From Winogradskyella sp. PC-19 (GTDB lineage: Bacteria; Bacteroidota; Bacteroidia; Flavobacteriales; Flavobacteriaceae), in NCBI RefSeq assembly GCF_002163855.1, contig NZ_CP019332.1:1715145-1779144 (forward strand): a DNA stretch of 64,000 nucleotides, given 5' to 3'. Shown here piece by piece: positions 15,987-24,228 of this stretch. A program made the position numbers and the translations under genes. Under the pieces are notes generated by a model. That model had not been told where the DNA came from, made no database searches, and saw nothing but the letters and a program-made list of their open reading frames with translations. The stretch's first letter is position 1. Each line of letters starts with the position of its first letter.

Positions 15987-18395
15987 ATGAATAAAACTAC
16001 ATTCTTCTTAACTCGGTTTTTATCTTTTATTTTTCTTACTATCACCATCAGTAGCTTCGGGCAGACCACTAAAATAATAGAGTCTTACGAAGATTATAGC
16101 GAAGCGCCAAGAGAAATTGCTTACGCACATCTAAATAAATCCACCTACATCGAAGGTGAAATAATGGGTTTTACCGCATATGTTTTTGACAAGTTCACTA
16201 AAGAACCTTCAAAGATGACATCTAATCTATACTGCACCATCTCTGATGAAAATGGAGAGGTCTTAAAGAAAAAACTTGTCAAAGTCAAGGATGGTATCGC
16301 CGTTAATGCATTTGATGTAGACAGTACTTTATCCACTGGTATTTTTACGTTCAAGGCCTATACCAATTGGATGAAAAACTTTGATGAACAAAATCATTTT
16401 GAGCAAACCTTTAAAGTTATTGACGCCGATAATCTTGGTGATGTTAAGCCTATAAGTTCTAGAGATATTGAAGTAGATTTACAGGCCTTAGGTGAAGGTG
16501 GTCACCTACTCTATAATGTCTCTAACACAGTTGGTATTATTGCAAAAAACCAGTTTGGGTATGGTATTGTCAATGCTTATGGTTCTATAAAAGACGAGGA
16601 TAAAAATGTTGTTTCAGAATTTCAATTAAACGATGTTGGTCTCGCAAAAACTTTATTTACGCCTATTCCTGGGAAAAAATACTCAGCACATATTAATCTT
16701 AATGAAAGAGAAATCTCTTCTCCAATAAATAATATTGAGTCTTTTGGTATTATCATGAGTTTGACATCTACTTCTGATGTTATTCGGCTTCAGATAAAAA
16801 CTAATAAAGAATCTCTTCAACGTAATAAAAATAGAGATTATAAAATCGCCCTACACAATGGCAGTGACATGGTCATGTCAGATTTTCAACTTAATGAAAA
16901 TGGAACTGCAATTTTAAGTTTTCCGAAAAATGAATTATATAAAGGCGTCAATATTTTTACCATTTTTAGTAATAATGACCAACCACTTTTAGAGCGATTA
17001 TACTTTAACAACTCCTCTATTTTACAAGGCGGAATATCTAAAGTGAAACTGAAATCAGAAACAGATAGCTTAGATGTTAGTCTAAGTCTAGATTTAACAG
17101 AAGCACTAAAATCTTCTAACTTAAGTATTTCTGTTTTGCCATCCGAAACAAAATCTTACAATCATCATAATAATATATTAAGCCAATTATTTATTCAGCC
17201 TTACATAAAGGGACGCATCGAAAATGGCTCTGGCTATTTTAAAACCAATAATAGAAAAACGGACTATAATCTAGATTTATTAATGCTTACTCAAGGCTGG
17301 AGTAGTTACAGTTGGAAAACTATTTTAAGCAATCAAGAACGTGCTTTTATCTACCCATTTGAGCGTGGTATCGATATTGTAGCAAATGTTAGAAAAGAAA
17401 AATCTGGTACTTACATCGTTTATCCTTTAGCTGATAATACAACACAGCTTTTTGATGTGCCTAAAAAAGAAGTTGCTTTTACTGTTAAACAATCCTACCC
17501 AACAGAAGATGATATTTTTAGAATTGGGTACGTCAATACAAAAAAGAAAAAGTTTAAAGAAAAGCCATCATTATATCTACAATATTATCCATCAGAGTTT
17601 CCTGTTTTTAAAAACAACCTAAAAGTCATAGACGAAACATTTTTGGATAGTGATAAGTATTTAAATCCAAATCAACAAAGCGAAGCTTGGGAGAACTCGC
17701 AAGATGCTACTGAACTTGATGAAGTCGTCCTAAAAATAGATAAGAGAAAAACCAGACTTGAAGCTCTTGAGAAAAAGGCAACTAACTCGCGTATTGATTT
17801 AATACAAGATAATATAAAGCTCAGAAATCTAAGACTTGATTTGTACTTGCAACGCTTAGGTTGGGTTACACAGTTTGATTATTTTGCTGGTACGCTTAGC
17901 ATTACTAACCCAAGGGTCAATTGGGGCGACCCTGTTCCTTTGGTTTATTTAGATAATGCACTTCTTTCAGCTCAAGGCGTAAGTTCAGACTTTAGTATTT
18001 TGACTTTCTTAAATATGGGAGATATTGACTATATCGAATATGAATTTTATGGTTCTGGAGGAGGAATAAGAGGAAATGCGGGATTTATAAAAATCTTTTC
18101 TGACCCTAATGGAAGAGCAATTAAGAAGAGTAATATGGTTGTCGCTTACGATGTGCCGTTAAGATTTGCCAAAGAAAAAACATTCTATACCCCAAAATAT
18201 CAATATTACAATACTGATTTTTTTAAAGAATATGGAACTATAGATTGGCAATCAAATCTTAATTTTAATTCTAGTGGAACAGCAAGTTTTAAGTTTTATG
18301 ACACCAAAAATGATGAAATTTCACTGTTTATTGAAGGTATGATTAATGAAGACCAATTTATATCTCAAGAAATTAAAATTGAAAGAGAAAACTAA
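15987..18395 (+). CDS. Secreted macroglobulin/TonB-plug-like envelope protein
   Basis: An 802-residue protein with a signal peptide (residues 1-25, ending SSFGQ). The N-terminal half resembles the MG2 domain of alpha-2-macroglobulins (AYAHLNKSTYIEGEIMGFTAYVFDK). The C-terminal part carries a TonB plug-like segment (PLVYLDNALL ... GDIDYIEYEFYGSGGGIRG), but there is no beta-barrel long enough for transport. Similar MG2-plus-plug proteins are widespread and uncharacterised in Flavobacteriia. It probably sits in the periplasm or at the outer membrane. The stop is followed immediately by the GTG of the next gene. Confidence 0.6.
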   Translation: MNKTTFFLTRFLSFIFLTITISSFGQTTKIIESYEDYSEAPREIAYAHLNKSTYIEGEIMGFTAYVFDKFTKEPSKMTSNLYCTISDENGEVLKKKLVKVKDGIAVNAFDVDSTLSTGIFTFKAYTNWMKNFDEQNHFEQTFKVIDADNLGDVKPISSRDIEVDLQALGEGGHLLYNVSNTVGIIAKNQFGYGIVNAYGSIKDEDKNVVSEFQLNDVGLAKTLFTPIPGKKYSAHINLNEREISSPINNIESFGIIMSLTSTSDVIRLQIKTNKESLQRNKNRDYKIALHNGSDMVMSDFQLNENGTAILSFPKNELYKGVNIFTIFSNNDQPLLERLYFNNSSILQGGISKVKLKSETDSLDVSLSLDLTEALKSSNLSISVLPSETKSYNHHNNILSQLFIQPYIKGRIENGSGYFKTNNRKTDYNLDLLMLTQGWSSYSWKTILSNQERAFIYPFERGIDIVANVRKEKSGTYIVYPLADNTTQLFDVPKKEVAFTVKQSYPTEDDIFRIGYVNTKKKKFKEKPSLYLQYYPSEFPVFKNNLKVIDETFLDSDKYLNPNQQSEAWENSQDATELDEVVLKIDKRKTRLEALEKKATNSRIDLIQDNIKLRNLRLDLYLQRLGWVTQFDYFAGTLSITNPRVNWGDPVPLVYLDNALLSAQGVSSDFSILTFLNMGDIDYIEYEFYGSGGGIRGNAGFIKIFSDPNGRAIKKSNMVVAYDVPLRFAKEKTFYTPKYQYYNTDFFKEYGTIDWQSNLNFNSSGTASFKFYDTKNDEISLFIEGMINEDQFISQEIKIEREN

Positions 18396-19298
18396 GTGCT
18401 TAAAATAGCCTTTCATCCTATTTACAAACATCCACTGCCAGAAGGACATCGTTTCCCTATGGAAAAATACGAGTTATTACCGCAGCAATTATTATATGAA
18501 GGTACCTGTATTCCAGACAATTTTTTTGAACCAGAAAGACCAAATGACAAATATATTTTAGCAGTACATGAGCCTGAATATTATTATGATTTACTAAACA
18601 TTACACTAGACCAACGTGCAGCAAGAAAAATTGGTTTTCCTTTAAGTGAAGTCTTGGTAGAACGCGAAAGGTTAATTACAGACGGGACAATAAAAGCGAC
18701 TAAATATGCTTTGCAAAACGGTATTGCCATGAATATTGCTGGTGGCACACACCATGCATATACTAATCGAGGTGAAGCATTTTGCATGCTTAATGACCAA
18801 GCAATTGGTGCTAGATATCTCCAATCAAAAGACTTATCTCAAAAAGTATTAATCGTTGACCTTGATGTTCATCAAGGTAATGGTACTGCCGAGATATTTC
18901 AGAATGATAAATCAGTATTTACTTTTTCGATGCACGGAAAAAGCAATTACCCTTTTCGAAAAGAACAAAGTGATTTGGATATTGCCTTAGAAAATGACAC
19001 CGATGATGACACCTATTTAAAAATATTAAAGAATACACTTCCCAAACTAATTGACCAGCAGCAACCCGATTTTATATTCTATTTATGTGGTGTTGATGTT
19101 GTCGAATCAGATAAATTAGGTAAACTAGGTATGAGTATTGATGGCTGTAAAGAAAGGGATCGATTTGTTTTAGAGCAATGCAAAAGCAACAACATACCTG
19201 TCATGTGTAGTATGGGTGGCGGCTATTCGCCAGATATAAAAACCATTGTAGATGCACACACCAATACATTTCGTCTAGCTCAAGAAATTTTCTTTTAA
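18396..19298 (+). CDS. Histone-deacetylase-family (class II/AcuC-like) deacetylase
   Basis: A zinc-dependent amidohydrolase of the arginase/deacetylase fold, 300 residues. The metal and catalytic motifs are visible: AGGTHHAY (the catalytic His pair), DLDVHQGNGTAEIF (Asp and His ligands), FSMHG, CGVDVVESDKLGKLG, and MGGGYS. It probably removes acetyl groups from lysine or a small polyamine-like substrate. The GTG start directly abuts the stop of the preceding gene, so the two are co-transcribed. The target is unknown. Confidence 0.88.
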   Translation: MLKIAFHPIYKHPLPEGHRFPMEKYELLPQQLLYEGTCIPDNFFEPERPNDKYILAVHEPEYYYDLLNITLDQRAARKIGFPLSEVLVERERLITDGTIKATKYALQNGIAMNIAGGTHHAYTNRGEAFCMLNDQAIGARYLQSKDLSQKVLIVDLDVHQGNGTAEIFQNDKSVFTFSMHGKSNYPFRKEQSDLDIALENDTDDDTYLKILKNTLPKLIDQQQPDFIFYLCGVDVVESDKLGKLGMSIDGCKERDRFVLEQCKSNNIPVMCSMGGGYSPDIKTIVDAHTNTFRLAQEIFF

Positions 19299-19347
19299 AA
19301 GAGATTTTTTGTCACATCTGTAATTTTATATATTTATTTTAGACTTA

Positions 19348-20196
19348 ATGGCCATGACACATCATTTTAAAGATTTTTCGACCGACGCTATTTTAAATAT
19401 AGGTAGTACATCCATTTTAAAACAATTTGAAAGAGCTAAACAAACTGATCTTTACACCTTTATATGGGCAAAGTCTAATGCTATTGAACTTATTATTGAT
19501 AGTGTTCCATTTACATTAGAGCCTAATCATATAGTTGCTTTAACACCTATTCAATATTTAGAATACATCAGTGGTAATAACGCCATTGTATACCAGTTTA
19601 ACCGTGATTTTTATTGTATCAAGGACCACGACAAAGAAGTGAGTTGTGTAGGCGTATTATTCTTCGGGAACTCTAACATTCCTGTCATTTATTTAGATAG
19701 TATTGAGTTACCAAAATTTGAAACCTTGCATAGTGTTTTTATTGACGAGTTAGAAACAAAAGATAATATCCAAGCCGAAATGTTAAGAATGCTTATGGCT
19801 AGATTTATAATTAAAAGTACACGTTTGCTAAAAGCAAAAGCTGGCATTGTAGAAACTCCTAAAAGTTCTAAAGTCGATTTACTGCGTTCGTTTAATTTTT
19901 TAGTCGAACAGCATTTTAGAACAGAACACAGTGTTGGGTTTTATGCAGATAAATTGTTTAAATCTCCCAAAACACTCTCTAATAATTTTGCTAAACTTAA
20001 TCATAGTCCACTTCAAATCATTCACGAACGTATTATATTAGAAGCCAAGCGACTTTTAATTTACACTGATAAAACAGCAAAAGAGATTGCCTATGAAGTT
20101 GGTTTTGAAGATGCTTCTCACCTAAGTCGACTTTTCAAAAAACACACATCACAATCACCATCTACCTTTAAAAAACAACTAAAATCTTCATCTTAG
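19348..20196 (+). CDS. AraC-family transcriptional regulator
   Basis: A 282-residue soluble regulator. The N-terminal part is a cupin-like ligand/sensor region (about residues 20-150). The C-terminal AraC HTH pair runs from about 185 to 280 (YADKLFKSPKTLSNNFAKL; AKEIAYEVGFEDASHLSRLFKKH). It lies just upstream of the 51-aa ORF, AhpD-like and cupredoxin-like genes on the same strand and may control them. The ligand is unknown. Confidence 0.9.
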   Translation: MAMTHHFKDFSTDAILNIGSTSILKQFERAKQTDLYTFIWAKSNAIELIIDSVPFTLEPNHIVALTPIQYLEYISGNNAIVYQFNRDFYCIKDHDKEVSCVGVLFFGNSNIPVIYLDSIELPKFETLHSVFIDELETKDNIQAEMLRMLMARFIIKSTRLLKAKAGIVETPKSSKVDLLRSFNFLVEQHFRTEHSVGFYADKLFKSPKTLSNNFAKLNHSPLQIIHERIILEAKRLLIYTDKTAKEIAYEVGFEDASHLSRLFKKHTSQSPSTFKKQLKSSS

Positions 20197-20287
20197 GAAA
20201 AATTGACAAGTCCTAAGGCAAATTCTTCATTCTTTACAAAAGCCTTCTGTCGCATCTTTGCATTGTAATATTTAAAACAATAACAAG

Positions 20288-20443
20288 ATGAAAACACACA
20301 AATCTATATTTAATCTCATGGAGATTTTTAGAACTACGCCAAAAAGAATATTAAACACAATCACTCCTTCGACACATTGTGCGCACAAATCTATTCATGA
20401 TTACTACTGTGATTCTGAACAACCATTTGTAAGTGAAAAATAA
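20288..20443 (+). CDS. Small 51-residue ORF of unknown function
   Basis: Begins MKTHKSIFNLMEIF, is rich in Thr, His and basic residues, and contains two Cys (THCAHKS and YYC). There is no signal peptide or membrane helix. It starts about 26 bp after a CATCTTTG promoter-like sequence at about 20256, which would make it the first gene of a transcript leading to the AhpD-like gene. I do not recognise it. Conservation in relatives would decide whether it is translated. Confidence 0.45.
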   Translation: MKTHKSIFNLMEIFRTTPKRILNTITPSTHCAHKSIHDYYCDSEQPFVSEK

Positions 20444-20531
20444 ATATAGGGAGTAATTAACAACCTTAAAGGAAAAACAAACATTCTTTAATCCTTAAAA
20501 TGATAGCAACTTTGTACCAACAAAAAACAAC

Positions 20532-20556
20532 ACTGAAATAGTTTCAGTATTGAAAC
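20532..20556 (+). promoter_or_regulatory. 25-bp leader element with two overlapping palindromes (AhpD-like gene)
   Basis: ACTGAAATAGTTTCAGT (20532-20548) is a perfect 17-bp hairpin or operator. GTTTCAGTATTGAAAC (20541-20556) forms a second, overlapping one. The shared TTTCA arm can pair only one way at a time. The same element with 22 of 25 bases identical lies in the ssb leader (23515-23539, minus strand). It sits 18 bp after a -7-like CAACTTTG (20507-20514) and ends 26 bp before the ATG. Confidence 0.6.
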
Positions 20557-20582
20557 AAACTACAATACTAAAAAATAAAATT

Positions 20583-21131
20583 ATGAGCACATTTAATGTA
20601 CCAACAAGAGAAAACGTAAGCGCAAACAACCAAGCAATTTTTGACAACCTAAACAAAGCTTTAGGGTTTGTTCCAAACCTATATGCAACTTATGCAAATA
20701 GCGATACAGCTTTAGAGAACTATTTAAATTTTGCAAATGCCAAAACATCACTTTCTGCAAAAGAAAAAGAAGTTGTAAACTTAGCTGTAAGTCAAGTAAA
20801 TGACTGTATTTATTGTTTATCTGCACACACAGCAATAGGAAAAATGAATGGTTTTAATGAAGCTCAGATTCTAGAATTCAGAGCAGGATATTCTTCTATT
20901 AATAGCAAACTAGATGCTTTAGCAAAATTAGCTAAAAACATAACTGAAAATAGAGGTAAAACAAACGCTGATATTTTAGAAAACTACTTTAATGCAGGTT
21001 ATACAAAAGGAAACCTTATAGACACAATTTCTTTAGTTGGAGATAAGACTATATCTAACTATGTACATAGCACGACTCAAGTTCCTGTGGATTTCCCAAT
21101 AGCACAACCTTTAGAATTAGAAACAGTATAA
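20583..21131 (+). CDS. AhpD-like carboxymuconolactone-decarboxylase-family protein
   Basis: A 182-residue all-alpha protein of the AhpD/CMD family, probably a peroxidase or disulfide reductase. The catalytic AhpD motif CIYCLSAH is present: Cys75, Cys78 and His82, with upstream Glu63 in the KEKEVVNLAVSQ helix. ATG 20583 is preferred over a TTG at 20550 because MSTFNVPTRENVS is the usual start of the family and the TTG lies inside the leader palindrome. The cupredoxin-like gene follows 33 bp downstream in the same operon. Confidence 0.88.
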   Translation: MSTFNVPTRENVSANNQAIFDNLNKALGFVPNLYATYANSDTALENYLNFANAKTSLSAKEKEVVNLAVSQVNDCIYCLSAHTAIGKMNGFNEAQILEFRAGYSSINSKLDALAKLAKNITENRGKTNADILENYFNAGYTKGNLIDTISLVGDKTISNYVHSTTQVPVDFPIAQPLELETV

Positions 21132-21164
21132 ACAATTTAAAATAACCCATAACAACAAAATATT

Positions 21165-21569
21165 ATGAAAAAAGTAATTTCAATCCTAGTAATCGCATTA
21201 GCATTTACCTTAAGCAGCAATGCACAAGACAATATGAAAAAAGATACAATGGTAAAAGGCGAAAAAGCCCAAGTTGTTTCTTTAGAACAGACCAAAGGTA
21301 AGTTTACTCAAGATGCTTTGACCTTAACCGAAGGCTCATATATATTTGAAATATCAAATAATAATGTAGGACATCAAGTTGGATTTGTATTGGTACCAAA
21401 AGGTAAAGATGCATCCAAACCAGAAAACCATATTAAAACAGCTTATGTAACAAAAGTTGTAGATAATAATACTAAGGAAACCTCTAAAGTTACTACTTTA
21501 AAAAAAGGTGAGTATGTATACTTCTGTCCCATGAATCCAACACCACAATACACGTTAACAGTAAAGTAA
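21165..21569 (+). CDS. Secreted cupredoxin-like protein
   Basis: A 134-residue protein with a signal peptide (residues 1-20, ending SSNAQ) and one cupredoxin-like beta barrel. His70 in NNVGHQVGF and Cys121 in YVYFCPMNP sit where type-1 copper ligands are expected. After Cys121 the sequence is PMNPTPQYTLTVK, with no second His and no canonical CxxxH(x)4M loop. It may bind copper differently, or may have lost copper. Linkage to an AhpD-like gene suggests an oxidative-stress or copper role, by inference. Confidence 0.75.
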   Translation: MKKVISILVIALAFTLSSNAQDNMKKDTMVKGEKAQVVSLEQTKGKFTQDALTLTEGSYIFEISNNNVGHQVGFVLVPKGKDASKPENHIKTAYVTKVVDNNTKETSKVTTLKKGEYVYFCPMNPTPQYTLTVK

Positions 21570-21588
21570 TACTGTAATAAAAATTAAT

Positions 21589-21625
21589 AAAAGGAGACTT
21601 TTTTCTATTAAAAGCCTCCTTTTTA
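21589..21625 (+). terminator. Rho-independent terminator after the cupredoxin gene
   Basis: The hairpin has arms AAAAGGAG-a-CTTTT and AAAAG-c-CTCCTTTT, with one mismatch, followed by T residues. Confidence 0.75.
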
Positions 21626-21659
21626 TGTTAAATGAAAAGAGAAAATGTTAGTGTTTAGT

Positions 21660-21667
21660 TATTTTTG
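21660..21667 (+). promoter_or_regulatory. Putative -7 box of the T9SS metalloprotease gene
   Basis: TATTTTTG is a perfect TAnnTTTG match, 25 bp before the ATG at 21693. Confidence 0.5.
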
Positions 21668-21692
21668 CGTCTGAAAAGAAAAATTAAAGATT

Positions 21693-23066
21693 ATGAAATT
21701 AAACTACATTTTAAGCCTAACAATATTATTTTCTATTTCTATAAGTTCTGCACAAGAGATTATTGTAATAGACAACTCGTCTCCAGAAAGTCAAACAGCT
21801 ACTTGTACATTACCCATTACTAATTACAGTAGTGATACATATATTCCGATGCGAGAATCCGTAAAAACTAGAATTGAAAATAGGATAATGCCTTGTGCAA
21901 CTATTAATGTAAATTATATCAATTTCCCAACAAATGTAATTAATCCATCACTTCCTGGTCCAGAACAAGCTGCATTTCAAGTAGCTGTAGATATTTGGTC
22001 AAACCTTATAGATTCTCCAGTGCCAATCACTATCAATGCAAATTGGACAAATCTTGGTGCCAGTACTTTAGGAAGTGCAAGTGCAGAGTTTTTTGCAGAA
22101 ATTCCTGGCGGAGGTACAAACACACTATACCCAGCTGCATTAGCTGAAAAAATTATTGGTGCTGAAATTAATGGGCCTAACTCGGTAGATATAACATGTA
22201 ATTTTAATTCACAATTTTCTAATTGGTTCTTTGGTGACGGTGTTAATGATGAAAATGACATTGCTAGTAATGAATTTGATTTTATCTCAGTTGTACTCCA
22301 CGAACTTGGACACGGTTTAGGTGTTGCAGGGTTTGGTATAAGAATTGGTAATGGGTCTACATCTCCGTTTCAAGGTAATATTAGAAGAGATGTAACAGGA
22401 GATTTTTTACCTCCAAACGCACAATATTTTAGCATTTGGGATACCTATATTGATGCGCCAAGTATATTTGGTCTTCCGCAGACTATCTTAGATGAAAATA
22501 ACTATCCTGATCCTTCTGACGTGATGTTAGCTGCTTTTACAGGTAATGGATTGACATGTAATTCTCCAATAGCTGTAGCACAGAATGGTGGTATTGCCCC
22601 AAAAACTTTTGCACCAACCAATTTTAACCCTGGTTCTAGTTATAGCCATTGGGACGAAAGTACATTTAACGGCACTCCTAATGCTTTGATGACGCCACAA
22701 TTTGGTCAAGGAGAAGTAATACAAGACCCTGGGAATATTACCTTGGGCTTTATGGAAGATATGGGTTGGACTCTATGTCAAGGGTCATTAAGTACTAATG
22801 ATTTTGCATTAGAAAATATAAAAGTAAGTCCTAATCCTTTTACAAATTCTATTACTATTGAATTACCACCACAAATAGCTAATCAAGAATTTAATATTAG
22901 GATTGTAGATATTAATGGTCGTATAATGAACACTACAGATAGTGAAATTAGAAGTGGAGAAATCACAATCTCTAACTTAAGCAATCTTAAAAATGCACTT
23001 TACTTTTTAAACATAGAAAGTACTACATCTGATTTAAGCATTACAAAGAAGATTATCAAGAGATAA
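21693..23066 (+). CDS. Secreted metzincin-type zinc metalloprotease with T9SS type A sorting domain
   Basis: A 457-residue exported protease. The signal peptide ends near ISSAQ. The catalytic zinc motif HELGHGLGVAGF has His203, Glu204 and His207, a metzincin-like HExxHxxG. A second WDTY/WDE-type repeat surrounds it. The last ~80 residues are a type IX secretion type A sorting domain (VSPNPFTNSITIELP ... KKIIKR), so the protein crosses the outer membrane by T9SS and is probably anchored to LPS. Substrate unknown, likely extracellular protein. Confidence 0.9.
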   Translation: MKLNYILSLTILFSISISSAQEIIVIDNSSPESQTATCTLPITNYSSDTYIPMRESVKTRIENRIMPCATINVNYINFPTNVINPSLPGPEQAAFQVAVDIWSNLIDSPVPITINANWTNLGASTLGSASAEFFAEIPGGGTNTLYPAALAEKIIGAEINGPNSVDITCNFNSQFSNWFFGDGVNDENDIASNEFDFISVVLHELGHGLGVAGFGIRIGNGSTSPFQGNIRRDVTGDFLPPNAQYFSIWDTYIDAPSIFGLPQTILDENNYPDPSDVMLAAFTGNGLTCNSPIAVAQNGGIAPKTFAPTNFNPGSSYSHWDESTFNGTPNALMTPQFGQGEVIQDPGNITLGFMEDMGWTLCQGSLSTNDFALENIKVSPNPFTNSITIELPPQIANQEFNIRIVDINGRIMNTTDSEIRSGEITISNLSNLKNALYFLNIESTTSDLSITKKIIKR

Positions 23067-23086
23067 ACTTCTTTTAATGATAATAT

Positions 23087-23114
23087 AAAAAGGAAGCCAA
23101 TGGCTTCCTTTTTT
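23087..23114. terminator. Bidirectional terminator between the T9SS protease and ssb
   Basis: Perfect hairpin AAAAAGGAAGCC / GGCTTCCTTTTT with a 3-base loop. It has A and T tracts on both sides and lies between convergent stops at 23066 and 23142. Confidence 0.9.
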
Positions 23115-23141
23115 GCTTTTACTTTCTATTATATAATTCTA

Positions 23142-23474
23142 TTATTTACCAAGCATTAAAAGCTCACTACATACAACTTCTGTAGTGTATCTTTTAATAC
23201 CATCTTTATCTTCCCAACTTCTAGTTGTTAATTTACCTTCAATAGCAACTTCTTTTCCTTTACCAACATACTTTTCTACAATCTGGGCGGTCTTTCCCCA
23301 AGCGACAATATTGTGCCACTGTGTGTCTGTTACTTTTTCGCCTTGCGCATTTTTGTAACTTTCATTTGTTGCGACAGAGAATTTAGCTAACGTTTTTCCA
23401 GATTCTAAGTTTACGATTTCTGGGTCATTTCCTAAGTTTCCAATCAACTGTACTTTGTTTCTTAATGTGTTCAT
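23142..23474 (-). CDS. ssb: Single-stranded DNA-binding protein (short form)
   Basis: A 110-residue single-OB-fold SSB. It starts MNTLRNKVQLIGNLGNDPE and contains TQWHNIVAWGKTAQIVEKYVGKG and RSWEDKDGIKRYTTEVV, the core of the fold. It ends at LLMLGK right after the OB domain, so the acidic DDIPF-type tail that recruits replication partners is absent. It is therefore probably an accessory paralogue rather than the main replicative SSB. Its leader carries the same 25-bp element as the AhpD-like gene. Confidence 0.92.
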   Translation of the reverse strand: MNTLRNKVQLIGNLGNDPEIVNLESGKTLAKFSVATNESYKNAQGEKVTDTQWHNIVAWGKTAQIVEKYVGKGKEVAIEGKLTTRSWEDKDGIKRYTTEVVCSELLMLGK

Positions 23475-23514
23475 GTGTTCTAAATTTTTAATGTTAAACA
23501 GTTAATACTATCGA

Positions 23515-23539
23515 GTTTAAGTACTGAAACTATTCCAGT
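23515..23539 (-). promoter_or_regulatory. 25-bp leader element (ssb copy)
   Basis: On the minus strand it reads ACTGGAATAGTTTCAGT followed by ACTTAAAC. It differs at three of 25 positions from the element at 20532-20556. It starts 15 bp after a -7-like GATATTTG (23555-23562, minus) and ends 40 bp before the ssb ATG. Confidence 0.6.
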
Positions 23540-23603
23540 AGTATTTCGACAGTGCAAATATCTGACGAGATGCAAATTTTAATCGGTAGTTACGTATTTA
23601 AAT

Positions 23604-23635
23604 TCGTTTGTAAATATTTGTAGTCGTTTGTAAAT
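23604..23635. repeat. Direct repeat TCGTTTGTAAAT (two copies)
   Basis: Identical 12-bp copies at 23604-23615 and 23624-23635, 20 bp apart start to start, just upstream of the GNAT gene. They could be a two-box operator or a duplicated promoter core. Nothing else is visible in the ssb-GNAT gap apart from the ssb promoter and leader. Confidence 0.6.
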
Positions 23636-23769
23636 GGATATTTCGTATATTACCAATTAAAGCAAACCCTCTAAAATCAGATAGTATTAAAAGAAAATCG
23701 ATTTCTATAGAAACTGAAAGACTTATTCTTAGAGAATTCAGTAAAAATGATGTAGATGCACTTTTCAAA

Positions 23770-24228
23770 ATGGATTCTAACCCAATTGTACATGAATTTT
23801 TGGGTAATAATCCTGTAAAAAAGAAGTCAGAATCTGAAAAATATATCGAAGATTGTATTAATAAATACAAAGACCATGGTGTCTGTCGATTGGCAGTTAT
23901 TGAAAAAGAAAGTGGAGCCTTTATTGGATGGTCTGGTCTTAGATTTATAAACGATTACAGTTTTAATGATAAAACCAATTTCTATGATGTAGGATATAGG
24001 CTTATGCCTGAGTATTGGAATAAAGGCTATGCTACCGAAGCTGGCAAAGCTTCTATTGATTTTGGATTCGACACCTTAAATCTAGATACGATTTATGGTA
24101 TTACAGAACTTGGTAATATTGCATCGCACAAAGCCCTATTAAAAATAGGCTTAAATTATATAGAAAATTTCAAACATAATGATGGTAGTATTTTAAATTG
24201 GTACAACATCAAAAATCAAAAGTTATGA
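23770..24228 (+). CDS. GNAT-family N-acetyltransferase (true start probably upstream near 23686)
   Basis: RimJ/RimL-type acetyltransferase that moves acetyl from acetyl-CoA to an amine. YRLMPEYWNKGYATEA is the acetyl-CoA-binding region, and YGITELGNIASHKALLKIGL is the conserved end. From the first ATG the protein lacks the usual first strand. That strand (SIETERLILREFSKNDVDALFK) is encoded in frame just upstream, but no ATG, GTG or TTG precedes it. ATT at 23686 would give 28 extra residues. The stop overlaps the next gene's ATG (ATGA). Confidence 0.8.
   Translation: MDSNPIVHEFLGNNPVKKKSESEKYIEDCINKYKDHGVCRLAVIEKESGAFIGWSGLRFINDYSFNDKTNFYDVGYRLMPEYWNKGYATEAGKASIDFGFDTLNLDTIYGITELGNIASHKALLKIGLNYIENFKHNDGSILNWYNIKNQKL

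Noticed and set aside
20550-20582. Earlier TTG start for the AhpD-like gene
   Set aside because: It overlaps the leader palindrome. The family normally starts at the ATG 20583.
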